Of a stretch of DNA of 64,000 nucleotides, positions 1 to 7,561 are shown piece after piece (position 1 is the first letter of the stretch; each line of letters starts with the position of its first letter). The stretch comes from VRUE01 sp963824705. GTDB taxonomy: Bacteria > Actinomycetota > Thermoleophilia > Solirubrobacterales > 70-9. The stretch is taken from assembly GCA_963824705.1 (NCBI GenBank), contig CAWGQE010000003.1, positions 2,433,028 through 2,497,027 of the forward strand, given 5' to 3'. The translations under genes were made by a program, and so were the position numbers. The notes beneath the pieces are model-generated. The model was not told where the DNA came from. It made no database searches and saw only the letters and a program-made list of their open reading frames with translations.

Positions 1-2082
1 CGCGGCGTGAACGAGAAACGCCCTGTGGAGGTCGAGCGCCGCCAGGAACAACTCGGTGCGGGCTTCGTTCAACTCGGTATCGGTCCACGGCGCCTGCCGC
101 TCACGCGCCACGCGATCGCCCCTCCACCCCTCGTCAGGCATGAGGGCACCGGTCCGCTCGCGGTAGCGCGCCAGAACCCGACGAGCCGCGTCGTCCTCCT
201 TCTCGGCCGCCGCGAGCACAGCGCCCGCTTCGGTGTGCGCCCGCACCTCACCCTCCAGCACCCGCAGCTCCTCGCCGACCTCATCCAGGGTCGTGTCCAG
301 CGCGGCGATCGCGGCGGCGAGCTCCTCGTCGCGCTCGCGCCAGGCGGCCCGGGCGCGGAACCTGATCACCGAGGGGCGCCGGCGCAGCTCCTCCTCGCGA
401 GCCTCGACGCGGCGGCGGCGCTCGTCCTCGCGCGTGCGCTGCAGAGATGCAAGCTCCTCGCGCCGCGGCAGCGATGCCTGGACCCGCTCGCCTGCTGCCC
501 GCTCCGCGGCACGGGCCGCCTCGAGGTCTGACTCGATCCCGGCAACCCGGTGGAGCGCCGCCGCCACCTGGAGGCGGTCCTCGCGGATCGCTCTCGCCCG
601 ATCGCGAGCCCGCTCGAACGCCGCCACAGCCTCGGCCCAGGACGGTCCCTCAGGGTTGTCCTCCCAGTTGTCGAGGAGGTCGCGCAGACCCGGGGGCGGC
701 GGCGGGCGGTTGTCGCCCTCTTTGCGTCGTTCGGTCCACCAGACCGCGTTGACGAAGTCCTTGCGGTTCTTGCTGTTGCCGAGCCGCGCGGCGACCAGCG
801 CCCAGGCGCCGCCCGAGGGCCGGCCGGCGCTCATCGCCCGCTCGGCCAAGGCCGGGAAGTAGTCGATGCCCTCCGCCAGCTCGCGCCAGTGGCCGTCAAC
901 AGCCTCGCTCGACGGGATCTCGAGCGTGACGTTCTCGACCGCCCCGTTGTTGCTGGACGCCAGGACCAGCTCGAACCCGGTCAGCTCGGGCCTCAGCCGA
1001 TGGATCACGCGCCGATAGGGAGTCGTCTCCCAGCGATCGGGGTCGTCGAGGAATGCATCCGCTGGATCGGTCAGCGCCGCCAGCCGCTCGGCCCGTTCGG
1101 TGACCAACCCAGCGACCAGGTCGCGCAGCATCGTCGTCTTGCCGGTGCCGGGCGGCCCGTTGACAGCGAACAGATTGCCGCCGGCGGGGGGCATTGCGAT
1201 CGCCTCATTGACAGCGAGCTGCTGGCCCAGGGCCAACGGCCGCTCCGGGCCCGCCGGCCAGCGTCCGGGAGGCAGCCGATCGGGTTCGGTGGCGCGGCGG
1301 ACCTCGTCGAGGCGGGTCCGCACGTCGACGCGACCGTCGAGGTCGAGCTCGGCGGTGGGCCGCAGGTACTCACGAAGTACAGCGCCCACCTCACCCGCGC
1401 CCGCAGCGGCGGCGACGCGGGCCAGGTCGTCGGCGATGAAGCTGTTGAGAAAGTCGTGCTCGACCGTGCCGGCGCTCCGCCGCGCGACGATTTCGCTGCT
1501 GACCCGGACCCCGGAGATGGGCAGCACGCCCTCCACGCCCAAAGCCGCGATCGCGCCCTCCAGGCATTCGGTGAGGATGCCCCAGTCGAGGACCACCGGC
1601 TTGCGTTGCTCCTCGGTCCTGCCGAGAAGCGTTTCCTCCAGGCCTGAGGCAAAGCCGCGTTCGATGTCGGCGAAGCCGTCGAGCCAGGCGGCGGCCGACG
1701 GTCCCGGATTGAGGGCTCGCGCCGTCGCCCAAGCGCAGGCCGAGAGCACCGCGGACCCCTCGAGGAGGATGCCTTTCTCCGATACCGCGAAACCCAGCAG
1801 GGCGCTCTCGCCCGAGGGACGCTCCTCGTAGCTGTCGGGGGCGGGAGGAAAGACGTCCTTCAGCGCCGAGAAGACCGCTTCCCGCGGGTAGAGGCCGACG
1901 TAGACGGTGTGCCTCCACGCCTGGTCCTTGGTCAGCCGCGTGGCTTGGACGGGGTGCCCGGGATTCCAGGGCAGCGGCTCGCCGGAAGCGACGGCGAACA
2001 CCGGCTGCGCTGGGCGGGCCCGTGGGATTGCCGGCGGGCTGAACATCTCCACCGCTCGCCAGAACTCGATGATCTCCTGCAT
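1..2082 (-). CDS. SF1-like ATP-dependent helicase (3' end outside window)
   Basis: The open frame runs from an ATG at 2082 to the window edge (694 codons) with no stop, so the protein is truncated by the window. Residues about 308-318 form a Walker A loop (NGPPGTGKTTM), and about 70 residues later comes a motif Ia-like segment (ASSNNGAVENVT), as in Upf1/Dna2-type superfamily 1 helicases. A long Arg/Glu-rich, probably coiled-coil stretch follows and lies where such enzymes carry an insertion before motif II. The amino-terminal 300 residues (start MQEIIEFWRAVEMF) are not a fold I recognise. An in-frame TGA at 2127 limits the start. The ATP-binding and helicase role is well supported by the motifs; the biological role is unknown. 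Its neighbours are a toxin-antitoxin pair and a tRNA, so a defence or mobile-element role is possible but unproven. Confidence 0.75.
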   Translation of the reverse strand, partial: MQEIIEFWRAVEMFSPPAIPRARPAQPVFAVASGEPLPWNPGHPVQATRLTKDQAWRHTVYVGLYPREAVFSALKDVFPPAPDSYEERPSGESALLGFAVSEKGILLEGSAVLSACAWATARALNPGPSAAAWLDGFADIERGFASGLEETLLGRTEEQRKPVVLDWGILTECLEGAIAALGVEGVLPISGVRVSSEIVARRSAGTVEHDFLNSFIADDLARVAAAAGAGEVGAVLREYLRPTAELDLDGRVDVRTRLDEVRRATEPDRLPPGRWPAGPERPLALGQQLAVNEAIAMPPAGGNLFAVNGPPGTGKTTMLRDLVAGLVTERAERLAALTDPADAFLDDPDRWETTPYRRVIHRLRPELTGFELVLASSNNGAVENVTLEIPSSEAVDGHWRELAEGIDYFPALAERAMSAGRPSGGAWALVAARLGNSKNRKDFVNAVWWTERRKEGDNRPPPPPGLRDLLDNWEDNPEGPSWAEAVAAFERARDRARAIREDRLQVAAALHRVAGIESDLEAARAAERAAGERVQASLPRREELASLQRTREDERRRRVEAREEELRRRPSVIRFRARAAWRERDEELAAAIAALDTTLDEVGEELRVLEGEVRAHTEAGAVLAAAEKEDDAARRVLARYRERTGALMPDEGWRGDRVARERQAPWTDTELNEARTELFLAALDLHRAFLVHAA

Positions 2083-2155
2083 GAAGCGCTCGACGATACT
2101 TGCGCGCTTTAGCGCGCGAGCGGCTCATAGCTAGCCCATTGCCGGGAGACAGGCG

Positions 2156-2186
2156 TGGCGAGGGCCGGATTTGAATCGACGACCCA
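2156..2186 (-). repeat. Decayed copy of the tRNA-Phe 3' end (att-like direct repeat)
   Basis: Read against the tRNA-Phe gene at 3175-3247, this stretch is identical over the last 10 bases (TGGCGAGGGC on the plus strand). It then matches most of the T-arm with scattered substitutions: GGATTtGAAtC here versus GGATTcGAAcC in the tRNA. Homology ends before the anticodon arm, and no 5' acceptor strand is present, so it is not a functional tRNA. A 3'-end tRNA duplicate in direct orientation is what integration at a tRNA leaves behind. The two copies bracket about 1 kb that carries vapBC. Confidence 0.5.
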
Positions 2187-2252
2187 TTTGGGACCTACAC
2201 CGCTATGGGCGCTCAGACCCGCAAATACAGGAAGTTAGTGACTGTCGAGGTT

Positions 2253-2630
2253 TCAGTACGCGGGCGCTAGACCGGCGACCATCGGAAAGTGGCGCACGTT
2301 CGTGGTGAGCAGGTCGGCCTCGAGCAGGATGGTGGTGGCGGCGATCAGGTAATCGGCATCATCAATGCCGCTGTGGGCACGGCGGTGGTGTTGGGCGAGC
2401 TCACCGGCGGTCCGGGCGACCTCCTCGCCGACGGGTACCCAGGACAGGGCGGAGAAGAACTGCTCGAGCGCTTCGACCTCGCCTTTGCGAACGCCGGCCA
2501 GGAGCTCGAAGCGGACGACCTCGCTTGCGAGCAGAAGCTCTTCGGCTTCGATCAGACTGCTGAGAAGCTCGACCGCCTCCGGCAAACCGCGGAGATGGTC
2601 GATCGCCACGCTCGTGTCGAGCAGCTTCAC
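2253..2630 (-). CDS. vapC: VapC-type PIN-domain toxin
   Basis: A 125-residue PIN-domain ribonuclease. The acidic metal-binding residues are visible in LDTSVAID near the amino terminus, in FELLAG in the middle, and in GIDDADYLIA near the end, as in VapC toxins that cleave tRNA or rRNA. A longer frame exists upstream to 2720 but lies over the antitoxin. I chose the GTG at 2630, which overlaps the antitoxin stop (GTGA) and gives the normal family length. The pair would be translationally coupled. The cellular target cannot be read from the sequence. Confidence 0.85.
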   Translation of the reverse strand: MKLLDTSVAIDHLRGLPEAVELLSSLIEAEELLLASEVVRFELLAGVRKGEVEALEQFFSALSWVPVGEEVARTAGELAQHHRRAHSGIDDADYLIAATTILLEADLLTTNVRHFPMVAGLAPAY

Positions 2631-2890
2631 CTGACGCCGAGGCGGGACAGGCGCTCGTTCAGATCGCCCCCGCGCATGGCGTCGACGTACTCGGCTCCGG
2701 TGCGGCGGCGGCCCCGCCATGAGCCGGCGCTCGCTCGGAGCCCGCCCAGCCTCTCGTCCTTACCCTGGCGGCCGAAGGTTGATCGCACCGCGCGGCGGAC
2801 GAGCTCCGAGCGCGACGCTCCGGTCTCCTCCGACGCACGATCGAGGAGCTCCAGCTCGTCTTCACCAAGGTAGATCTGGGTTCGGCTCAT
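2627..2890 (-). CDS. vapB: VapB-type ribbon-helix-helix antitoxin
   Basis: An 87-residue protein starting MSRTQIYLGEDELELLDRAS, a canonical ribbon-helix-helix DNA-binding domain (beta strand, then ASRSELVRRAV as the second helix). The carboxy-terminal 40 residues are Arg/Gly-rich, as in toxin-wrapping tails. It precedes and overlaps vapC. An in-frame upstream ATG at 2905 exists, but the ATG at 2890 directly precedes the RHH strand. The dyad just upstream (2902-2915) is a natural autoregulatory operator. Role: neutralises VapC and represses the operon (known for the family). Confidence 0.85.
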   Translation of the reverse strand: MSRTQIYLGEDELELLDRASEETGASRSELVRRAVRSTFGRQGKDERLGGLRASAGSWRGRRRTGAEYVDAMRGGDLNERLSRLGVR

Positions 2891-2901
2891 AGCATCACCA
2901 T

Positions 2902-2915
2902 ACACCTAGTGGTGT
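2902..2915. promoter_or_regulatory. Dyad operator upstream of vapBC
   Basis: A perfect inverted repeat ACACC-TAGT-GGTGT lies 12 bases upstream of the vapB start and adjoins a TATGGT -10-like hexamer on the minus strand (2904-2899). Ribbon-helix-helix antitoxins typically bind such short dyads in their own promoter. Assignment to VapB is inference from position. Confidence 0.5.
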
Positions 2916-3117
2916 CCTATTTCTTCGAACTGAAGAGAACATGATCCCTACTCGTGGACGAAAAGTTCGAGACGGCACTTCAGGTGGCGAGAGCCGCCTT
3001 GGGAAGCCAAATGCCGCTGGCACTGAGCGGTCGCCGTCGGCCTCAAAAGCGGCCTGCGAGCACCGGGATTGGGCGACGTTTGGGCGACGAAGCTCGAAAT
3101 CATTGGACACCTAACAA
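2916..3117. other. Intergenic stretch inside the tRNA-bounded segment, no convincing gene
   Basis: About 200 bases between the vapBC operator and the tRNA-Phe terminator. Short frames cross it on both strands, but none shows a recognisable domain or a ribosome binding site. A short tandem (TTGGGCGACG repeated near 3071-3090) is the only local structure. It may hold the eroded end of an integrase, but I cannot demonstrate that. Confidence 0.35.
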
Positions 3118-3162
3118 AAATCTAGAGGTGGGAAGAGGGGAGAAAACCCGCTTCCCACCTAG
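3118..3162 (-). terminator. Intrinsic terminator after tRNA-Phe
   Basis: On the minus strand, 12 bases past the tRNA 3' end, a 10-bp perfect stem (AGGTGGGAAG pairing with CTTCCCACCT, plus strand 3126-3135 and 3151-3160) is followed by CTAGATTTTTG. The stem plus T-run is a textbook rho-independent terminator. Confidence 0.8.
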
Positions 3163-3174
3163 CATTCCTCTGAA

Positions 3175-3247
3175 TGGCGAGGGCGGGATTCGAACCCGCG
3201 ACACCACGATTTTCAGTCGTGTGCTCTACCAACTGAGCTACCTCGCC
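3175..3247 (-). tRNA. tRNA-Phe (anticodon GAA)
   Basis: A 73-base cloverleaf is visible on the minus strand. Acceptor GGCGAGG pairs with CCTCGCC. The D arm is GCTC/GAGC around AGTTGGTA, and the anticodon stem CACGA/TCGTG encloses loop CTGAAAA (anticodon GAA). The T arm is GCGGG-TTCGAAT-CCCGC, with discriminator A. CCA is not encoded. Its 3' end faces the vapBC segment and has a decayed duplicate at 2156-2186. Confidence 0.95.
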
Positions 3248-3321
3248 GTAACTGATGCACGGGTTGGCCGCGCGGTGGAAGGCTAGCGACCGGGGCGAGA
3301 TCGGGCTGCTTGGATTGAGCC

Positions 3322-4701
3322 GTGACCTGGGCTCGCGCAGGAATCGCACTTGGCGCAGTCGCCCTGGCGGCGGTCGCGCTGTCTGGCGGGCATCGCGACG
3401 ATCCCCGGACCCCGGTCGGACTGCCGGGGATGCCGCCGCCGCTTCTCGGGGTGGCGGTGGTCGGCGGGGGCGGACGAACCGCGGCTGTCGACGCCTACGG
3501 CGACGTCGTCGACCTGCGAGCGCCAGGGCCCGCGGGGCGGCCGCTGGTTGCCGTCGCGGCGAAGCGGCAGGTCGCGGGGTCGGTGTCGCCCGGTGAGGCA
3601 ATCGTGGCGCGGGTGCGGCTCGAGGGTGGACGCACGGTGCCCTTCTGGCGAGCCGACTCCGTCCGACAGCGGTACGTGCCGGGCACCAACATCCTCAAGA
3701 CGACCGCGCGGTTCGGCGACAGGCAGGTGGCAGTCGTGCGGCGCGCCGGCGGACAAGGAGAGGTTCGGGCCGACCGGAGCTGGCTCTCCCGAGCGCACCC
3801 ACTGGGCGCGAGCGCACCGAACTGGGCCCGGGCGATGTACCGGCGTTCGCTGCTCGTGCTGCGTGCGCTGACCGACCGGCGCAGCGGGGCTGTCGTGGCA
3901 GGCGCCCGCGACGGCTGGGCGTACGTCTGGCCACGCGATGCCGGCGTGGTTGCGATCGCCCTCGCGTCGGCCGGATACCGACCGGAGGCGCGGCGGATCG
4001 TCCGCTTCCTCACGGGACTCGACTTGAACGCCGCGGCGCGATTCGACGGCACCGGCGCCCCCGTCTCCAGGCGTGCCGCGCAGGGCGACGCGGAGGGCTG
4101 GATCGCAGCGGCGGCGCGGGCCGCGAGGCTGCCGGCACGTCGGCTCGCCTACCCATGGCGAGACCGGGCCGACTATCAAGAGGGCGACGCCGGCGACTAC
4201 CTCGGCAACGCGATCGCCTCCGGCCTGAGCTCCCGCCGGATCGACTCCATGTTCGAATCCGACGACGGGCTCGTGCGGATCGCGGACGATCCGGACTCCG
4301 GCCTCGATTCCACCGCGGCGTGGGCGGTTCGTCCCTTCCCTCATCCCACGCTCTTCCCGGCGATTCGTCGCACCCTGATGTGGTTGGCCGCTGACAGCGG
4401 CCGCTTCGGCATCGTCCCCTCCCAGAGCTGGCACGGCGGCGAAGACCCGTGGACGGCGCCGACGGCGTGGACCGCCTGGGGGCTGGCCACCCTTGCGCGA
4501 ACGGGAGGTGATGCGAGGCAGGCGCGTGGCGACCGCCGCGCCGCGCTCGGCCTCATCGCGGACCTGCGCCGGGCAGCCACGCCGCTGGGCCTCCTTCCCG
4601 AGCGCGTGGACGCCCACACCGGCCTCCCGACCTCGACCACCCCCCTCGCCTGGTCCCACGCCTTCACGATCCTTGCCCTGCGTGAGCTCTGGCCTGGCTA
4701 G
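3322..4701 (+). CDS. Secreted/anchored GH15-like (glucoamylase-type) protein
   Basis: A 459-residue protein with an amino-terminal hydrophobic segment (residues about 6-20) that could be a signal or membrane anchor. The rest resembles an (alpha/alpha)6-barrel glycoside hydrolase of the glucoamylase/GH15 type. Visible motifs are ARDGWAYVWPRDAG, EGDAGDYLGNA, PTAWTAWGLA, and the carboxy-terminal LPERVDAHTG followed by PLAWSHAF, where GH15 enzymes carry a catalytic Glu. The expected reaction is hydrolysis of alpha-linked glucosides; the substrate is unknown. The start is the GTG at 3322 with a weak upstream signal. The stop is shared with the convergent LOG gene over four bases (CTAG), so the two genes meet without a spacer or terminator. 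Confidence 0.75.
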   Translation: MTWARAGIALGAVALAAVALSGGHRDDPRTPVGLPGMPPPLLGVAVVGGGGRTAAVDAYGDVVDLRAPGPAGRPLVAVAAKRQVAGSVSPGEAIVARVRLEGGRTVPFWRADSVRQRYVPGTNILKTTARFGDRQVAVVRRAGGQGEVRADRSWLSRAHPLGASAPNWARAMYRRSLLVLRALTDRRSGAVVAGARDGWAYVWPRDAGVVAIALASAGYRPEARRIVRFLTGLDLNAAARFDGTGAPVSRRAAQGDAEGWIAAAARAARLPARRLAYPWRDRADYQEGDAGDYLGNAIASGLSSRRIDSMFESDDGLVRIADDPDSGLDSTAAWAVRPFPHPTLFPAIRRTLMWLAADSGRFGIVPSQSWHGGEDPWTAPTAWTAWGLATLARTGGDARQARGDRRAALGLIADLRRAATPLGLLPERVDAHTGLPTSTTPLAWSHAFTILALRELWPG

Positions 4702-5258
4702 GCGCCGAACGAGGCAAGGGCCACGGCAACCGCCTCCTCGGGGGTCCCGGCTGGGACGATGCCGGGGCCGCCCTCCATCCGCTCACGCCCGGAGACGCTC
4801 CAGCTGCGCAGCGCGACTACCGTCCGTCCCAGGTTGCGGGCGTGGGCGATCTCGGAGAGCGTCCCCCATTCGCCGCCGATCGCGATCGCAGCTTCCCCGG
4901 ATGCGACGACGGCGAGATTGCGGGCTTGGCCTATGCCGGTGGCGACAGCGTTGGTGCAGTAGGCGTTTACCGTCCCCGGATCGTCCCCCGGCAGGATCCC
5001 GATCACGGTCCCGCCAGCGCCGGCCGCACCCCGCGCGACCGCCTCCATCACCCCCGGACCGCCACCGCAGGCGACAGTGACACTCGCCTCCGCCAGCAAC
5101 CGCCCCACCTCCTCGGCCAGCCTCCAAGGCTCGGAATCTTCAGCACAACGACTGGAGCCGATGACGGCGACCTGGCGCGCGCGCTCGAAGGGGAGGGAAT
5201 GGCCCTCAACCGAACCTCCCCGCTGTTGTGAGGGCGAGGGCCATTCCCTCCCCTTCAC
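4698..5258 (-). CDS. LOG/TIGR00725-family nucleotide-binding protein
   Basis: A Rossmann-like lysine-decarboxylase/LOG-family protein of 186 residues. It shows VAVIGSSRCAED at the strand-1 loop, GGGPGVMEAVARGA for phosphate binding, and IGGEWGTLSEI where classic LOG proteins have PGGxGTxxE. Classic members release cytokinin bases from nucleotide 5'-monophosphates; this subgroup is uncharacterised. No ATG, GTG or TTG occurs in frame close to the domain, so the start is most likely the GTG at 5258. That codon overlaps the stop of the upstream helicase (GTGA) and implies coupling. The first 24 codons then lie in a 21-bp perfect hairpin (5187-5256), which gives an unusual, low-complexity leader peptide segment. 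Confidence 0.75.
   Translation of the reverse strand: MKGREWPSPSQQRGGSVEGHSLPFERARQVAVIGSSRCAEDSEPWRLAEEVGRLLAEASVTVACGGGPGVMEAVARGAAGAGGTVIGILPGDDPGTVNAYCTNAVATGIGQARNLAVVASGEAAIAIGGEWGTLSEIAHARNLGRTVVALRSWSVSGRERMEGGPGIVPAGTPEEAVAVALASFGA
5187..5256. repeat. 21-bp perfect inverted repeat at helicase/LOG junction
   Basis: Arms at 5187-5207 and 5236-5256 are exact reverse complements (21 of 21), separated by a 28-base loop. Each arm contains GGGGAGGGAATGGCCCTC or its complement. It starts at the helicase stop codon and occupies the first codons of the downstream LOG gene. There is no T-run, so if it terminates or attenuates transcription it does so without a classic U-tract. Confidence 0.85.
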
Positions 5259-7561
5259 TGAACGCTCCTCATCGTCCTCATCAACTCCAACGCGCCCCCC
5301 TTGTGCAGCGGTTCGTTGAGGTTGCCGCACTTGGGGCTCTGCACGCAGGAAGGGCAACCCGACTCGCAGGGGCACTCGCCGATCAGGCGCTCCGCGTCGC
5401 CGAGCAGGCGCTCGAACTGCTCGTAGCCGCGCAGCGTGATCCCGACGCCGCCGGGGTGGCCGTCGTAGATGAAGATCGTCGCGCGGCCGGTCTGGAAGTG
5501 GACGTTGGTCGAGAGCCCGCCGATGTCCCAGCGGTCGCACATCGCGATCAGCGGCAGCACCGCGATCTGGCCGTGCTCGGTCGCGTGCAGGGAGCCGAGC
5601 AGCACCTCGGTCGGCAGGGCGGCGCTGAGCCGGTCGGGCAGCACGTACCAGAGGGCCTGGGTGACGAAATGCTGCTCGGGCAGCTCCAGGGCGACGATGT
5701 CGATCGGCTCCTGCTCGGAGATCGAGACCCGCTGGAAGGCGATCACCTGCTCGCTCACCGAGACTTCGCCAAAGTGCAGCTCGACGCCCGAGGTCGAGCG
5801 CTGCTCCCGCACCCGCTCGATGTAGATCTCGGTCTCCTTTTTCGGCCGCGTGTACCAGTCGCCGTCGAAGCCGCTGACGATCGCCCGTCGCCCCTCGACG
5901 TCGAGCTGCTCGACCTCGTAGGAGCGGCCCAGGTGGAGATAGATCGCGCCGGGATGGATCGTGGTGAAGGCGCGCTCGGCCTCGACCAGGCCGAGCATCT
6001 CGCCAGAGTCTCGCTCGATCACCGCGACCGAGTCAGCCGAGGCGGAGCGCAGCGGGATCTTTGCGGCGACGAACCCGCTGCCGGCCGGGAGCAGCCGGCC
6101 GCCGGCACGGCGCAACTCACCAGCCGCGGTCAGCCGCTCGGCCCGCTCGCGCCAGCCCTCGCCGAAGACCTCATCGTCCTCGCTGCTCAGCGGCAGCTCG
6201 TAGGCCGCCGCGACCATGTGCCGCGAGGCGATCTGCTCGCTCTCGTGGTCGAGGATCGCCGCCTCCACCGGCCGGCCGACGAACTCGTCGGGGTGGCGGC
6301 AGAAGAACTGGTCGAGCGCATCGGCGCCAGCGACGTAGATCGCCAGGCCGCGCCGGCGGCGTCCCGCCCGTCCCCACATCTGACGCAGGCTGGCGACGGT
6401 GCCGGGGAAGGTGACGCAGATCGCCGCGTCGAGCTCGCCGATGTCGATCCCCAGCTCAAGGGCATCGGTCGCGACCACGGCAAGCAGTTCCCCCGCCGCC
6501 AGCCGCGCCTCGATCTCGCGCCGCTGCTGCGGCGTGTAGCCGCCGCGGTAGGGGGCGATCCGCGCAGCCAGCTCAGGCTTGCCCCGCCGCCGCAGCGCTT
6601 CCCCGGTGAAGCGCTGGATCAGCTCGATCCCACGGCGGCTTTTGAGGAAGCAGATCGTCCGCACCCCCTGCGAGACCAGCTCGGCCAGCAGGTCCGCCGC
6701 CTCGGAGAGGGCGGAGCGCCGCGTCCCACTTGCCTTGTCGATCAGCGGCGGGTTCCACATCGCGATCTCGCGCCCGCTGCCGGGCGCGCCGTCGTCGTCG
6801 ATCAGCTCGAACGGCTCGCCGACCAGCCGCTCGGCCAGCTCCAGCGGGTTGGCGATCGTCGCCGAGGTCAGTAGGAAGCGCGGCTCGGCGCCGTAGGCCC
6901 GCGCAATCCGCCGCAGCCGCCGCAGCACGTTGGCCACGTGGGAGCCGAAGACGCCGCGGTAGGTGTGCGCCTCGTCGACAACCACCCAGCCGAGGTTGGC
7001 GATGAAGTCCCCCCAGCTCTTGTGGTTGGGCAGCAGGCCGACGTGCAGCATGTCGGGGTTGGTGAGGACGAGGTTGTTGCGGCGGCGGATCGCCGGACGC
7101 TCCTCGCGTGGCGTGTCACCGTCGTAGATCGCCTCGCGCAAGCCCGGCGGGCGCAGCGCGGCGAGCTTGCGCGCCTGGTCCTGCGCAAGCGCCTTGGTCG
7201 GGTAGAGATAGAGGGCGCGGCGCTTGGGGTCGCGGGCGATGCCGTCGAGCACCGGCAGGTTGAAGGCGAGGCTCTTGCCCGAAGCCGTGCCGCTGGTGAT
7301 CACCAGGTTGGAGGCGGCGGCCGCCTTGAGCGCCTCGCGCTGGTGCGTGTAAAGGCGCGCGATCCCGGCCCTGCCCAGCGCCTCGACCAATCCGGGGTCG
7401 AGCGAGCGGGGCATCGCCACCGGCTTTGCCTTGCGCTCCGGCTCGCTGCTCTCGGCGACGATGCGGCCGTCCCGCCGCGCCGGGTCGATCGCGATCGACC
7501 ATCTGACGAACCCGGAGGCCGCCAGACTGTGTCCTCGGTCGGCTGTCTGCGGGTCACGCAC
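5255..7561 (-). CDS. DEAD/DEAH helicase with DUF1998-type Cys cluster (MrfA-like)
   Basis: A 768-residue SF2 helicase. Walker A is TSGTASGKS (residues about 89-97), motif II DEAH (196-199), motif III SAT (about 233-235) and motif VI QMWGRAGRR (394-402). The carboxy terminus holds four cysteines in CPCESGCPSCVQSPKCGN, the zinc-binding signature of the MrfA/YprA group, which in Bacillus acts in mitomycin-type DNA damage repair (established for MrfA; assigned here by similarity). The GTG start at 7561 overlaps the folP stop by one base (TAGTG), so the gene is probably translated from the folP transcript. Its stop overlaps the LOG start. The order folP-helicase-LOG looks like one operon. Confidence 0.9.
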   Translation of the reverse strand: MRDPQTADRGHSLAASGFVRWSIAIDPARRDGRIVAESSEPERKAKPVAMPRSLDPGLVEALGRAGIARLYTHQREALKAAAASNLVITSGTASGKSLAFNLPVLDGIARDPKRRALYLYPTKALAQDQARKLAALRPPGLREAIYDGDTPREERPAIRRRNNLVLTNPDMLHVGLLPNHKSWGDFIANLGWVVVDEAHTYRGVFGSHVANVLRRLRRIARAYGAEPRFLLTSATIANPLELAERLVGEPFELIDDDGAPGSGREIAMWNPPLIDKASGTRRSALSEAADLLAELVSQGVRTICFLKSRRGIELIQRFTGEALRRRGKPELAARIAPYRGGYTPQQRREIEARLAAGELLAVVATDALELGIDIGELDAAICVTFPGTVASLRQMWGRAGRRRRGLAIYVAGADALDQFFCRHPDEFVGRPVEAAILDHESEQIASRHMVAAAYELPLSSEDDEVFGEGWRERAERLTAAGELRRAGGRLLPAGSGFVAAKIPLRSASADSVAVIERDSGEMLGLVEAERAFTTIHPGAIYLHLGRSYEVEQLDVEGRRAIVSGFDGDWYTRPKKETEIYIERVREQRSTSGVELHFGEVSVSEQVIAFQRVSISEQEPIDIVALELPEQHFVTQALWYVLPDRLSAALPTEVLLGSLHATEHGQIAVLPLIAMCDRWDIGGLSTNVHFQTGRATIFIYDGHPGGVGITLRGYEQFERLLGDAERLIGECPCESGCPSCVQSPKCGNLNEPLHKGGALELMRTMRSVQ

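Noticed and set aside
1391..2128. 245-codon minus-strand frame near the window start
   Set aside because: It overlaps the helicase frame that carries the Walker A loop and is Arg/Gly/Pro-rich without motifs.
2631..2720. Extended amino terminus for VapC
   Set aside because: The extra 30 residues lie over vapB and are low complexity; the GTG overlapping the vapB stop gives normal VapC length.
2954..3286. 110-codon frame crossing tRNA-Phe
   Set aside because: It runs through the tRNA on the opposite strand and has no domain; a frame across a tRNA is not a gene.
5228..6874. 548-codon open frame on the plus strand opposite the helicase
   Set aside because: It is a shadow of the MrfA-like helicase: low-complexity Arg/Asp/Leu composition, no domain and no ribosome binding site.
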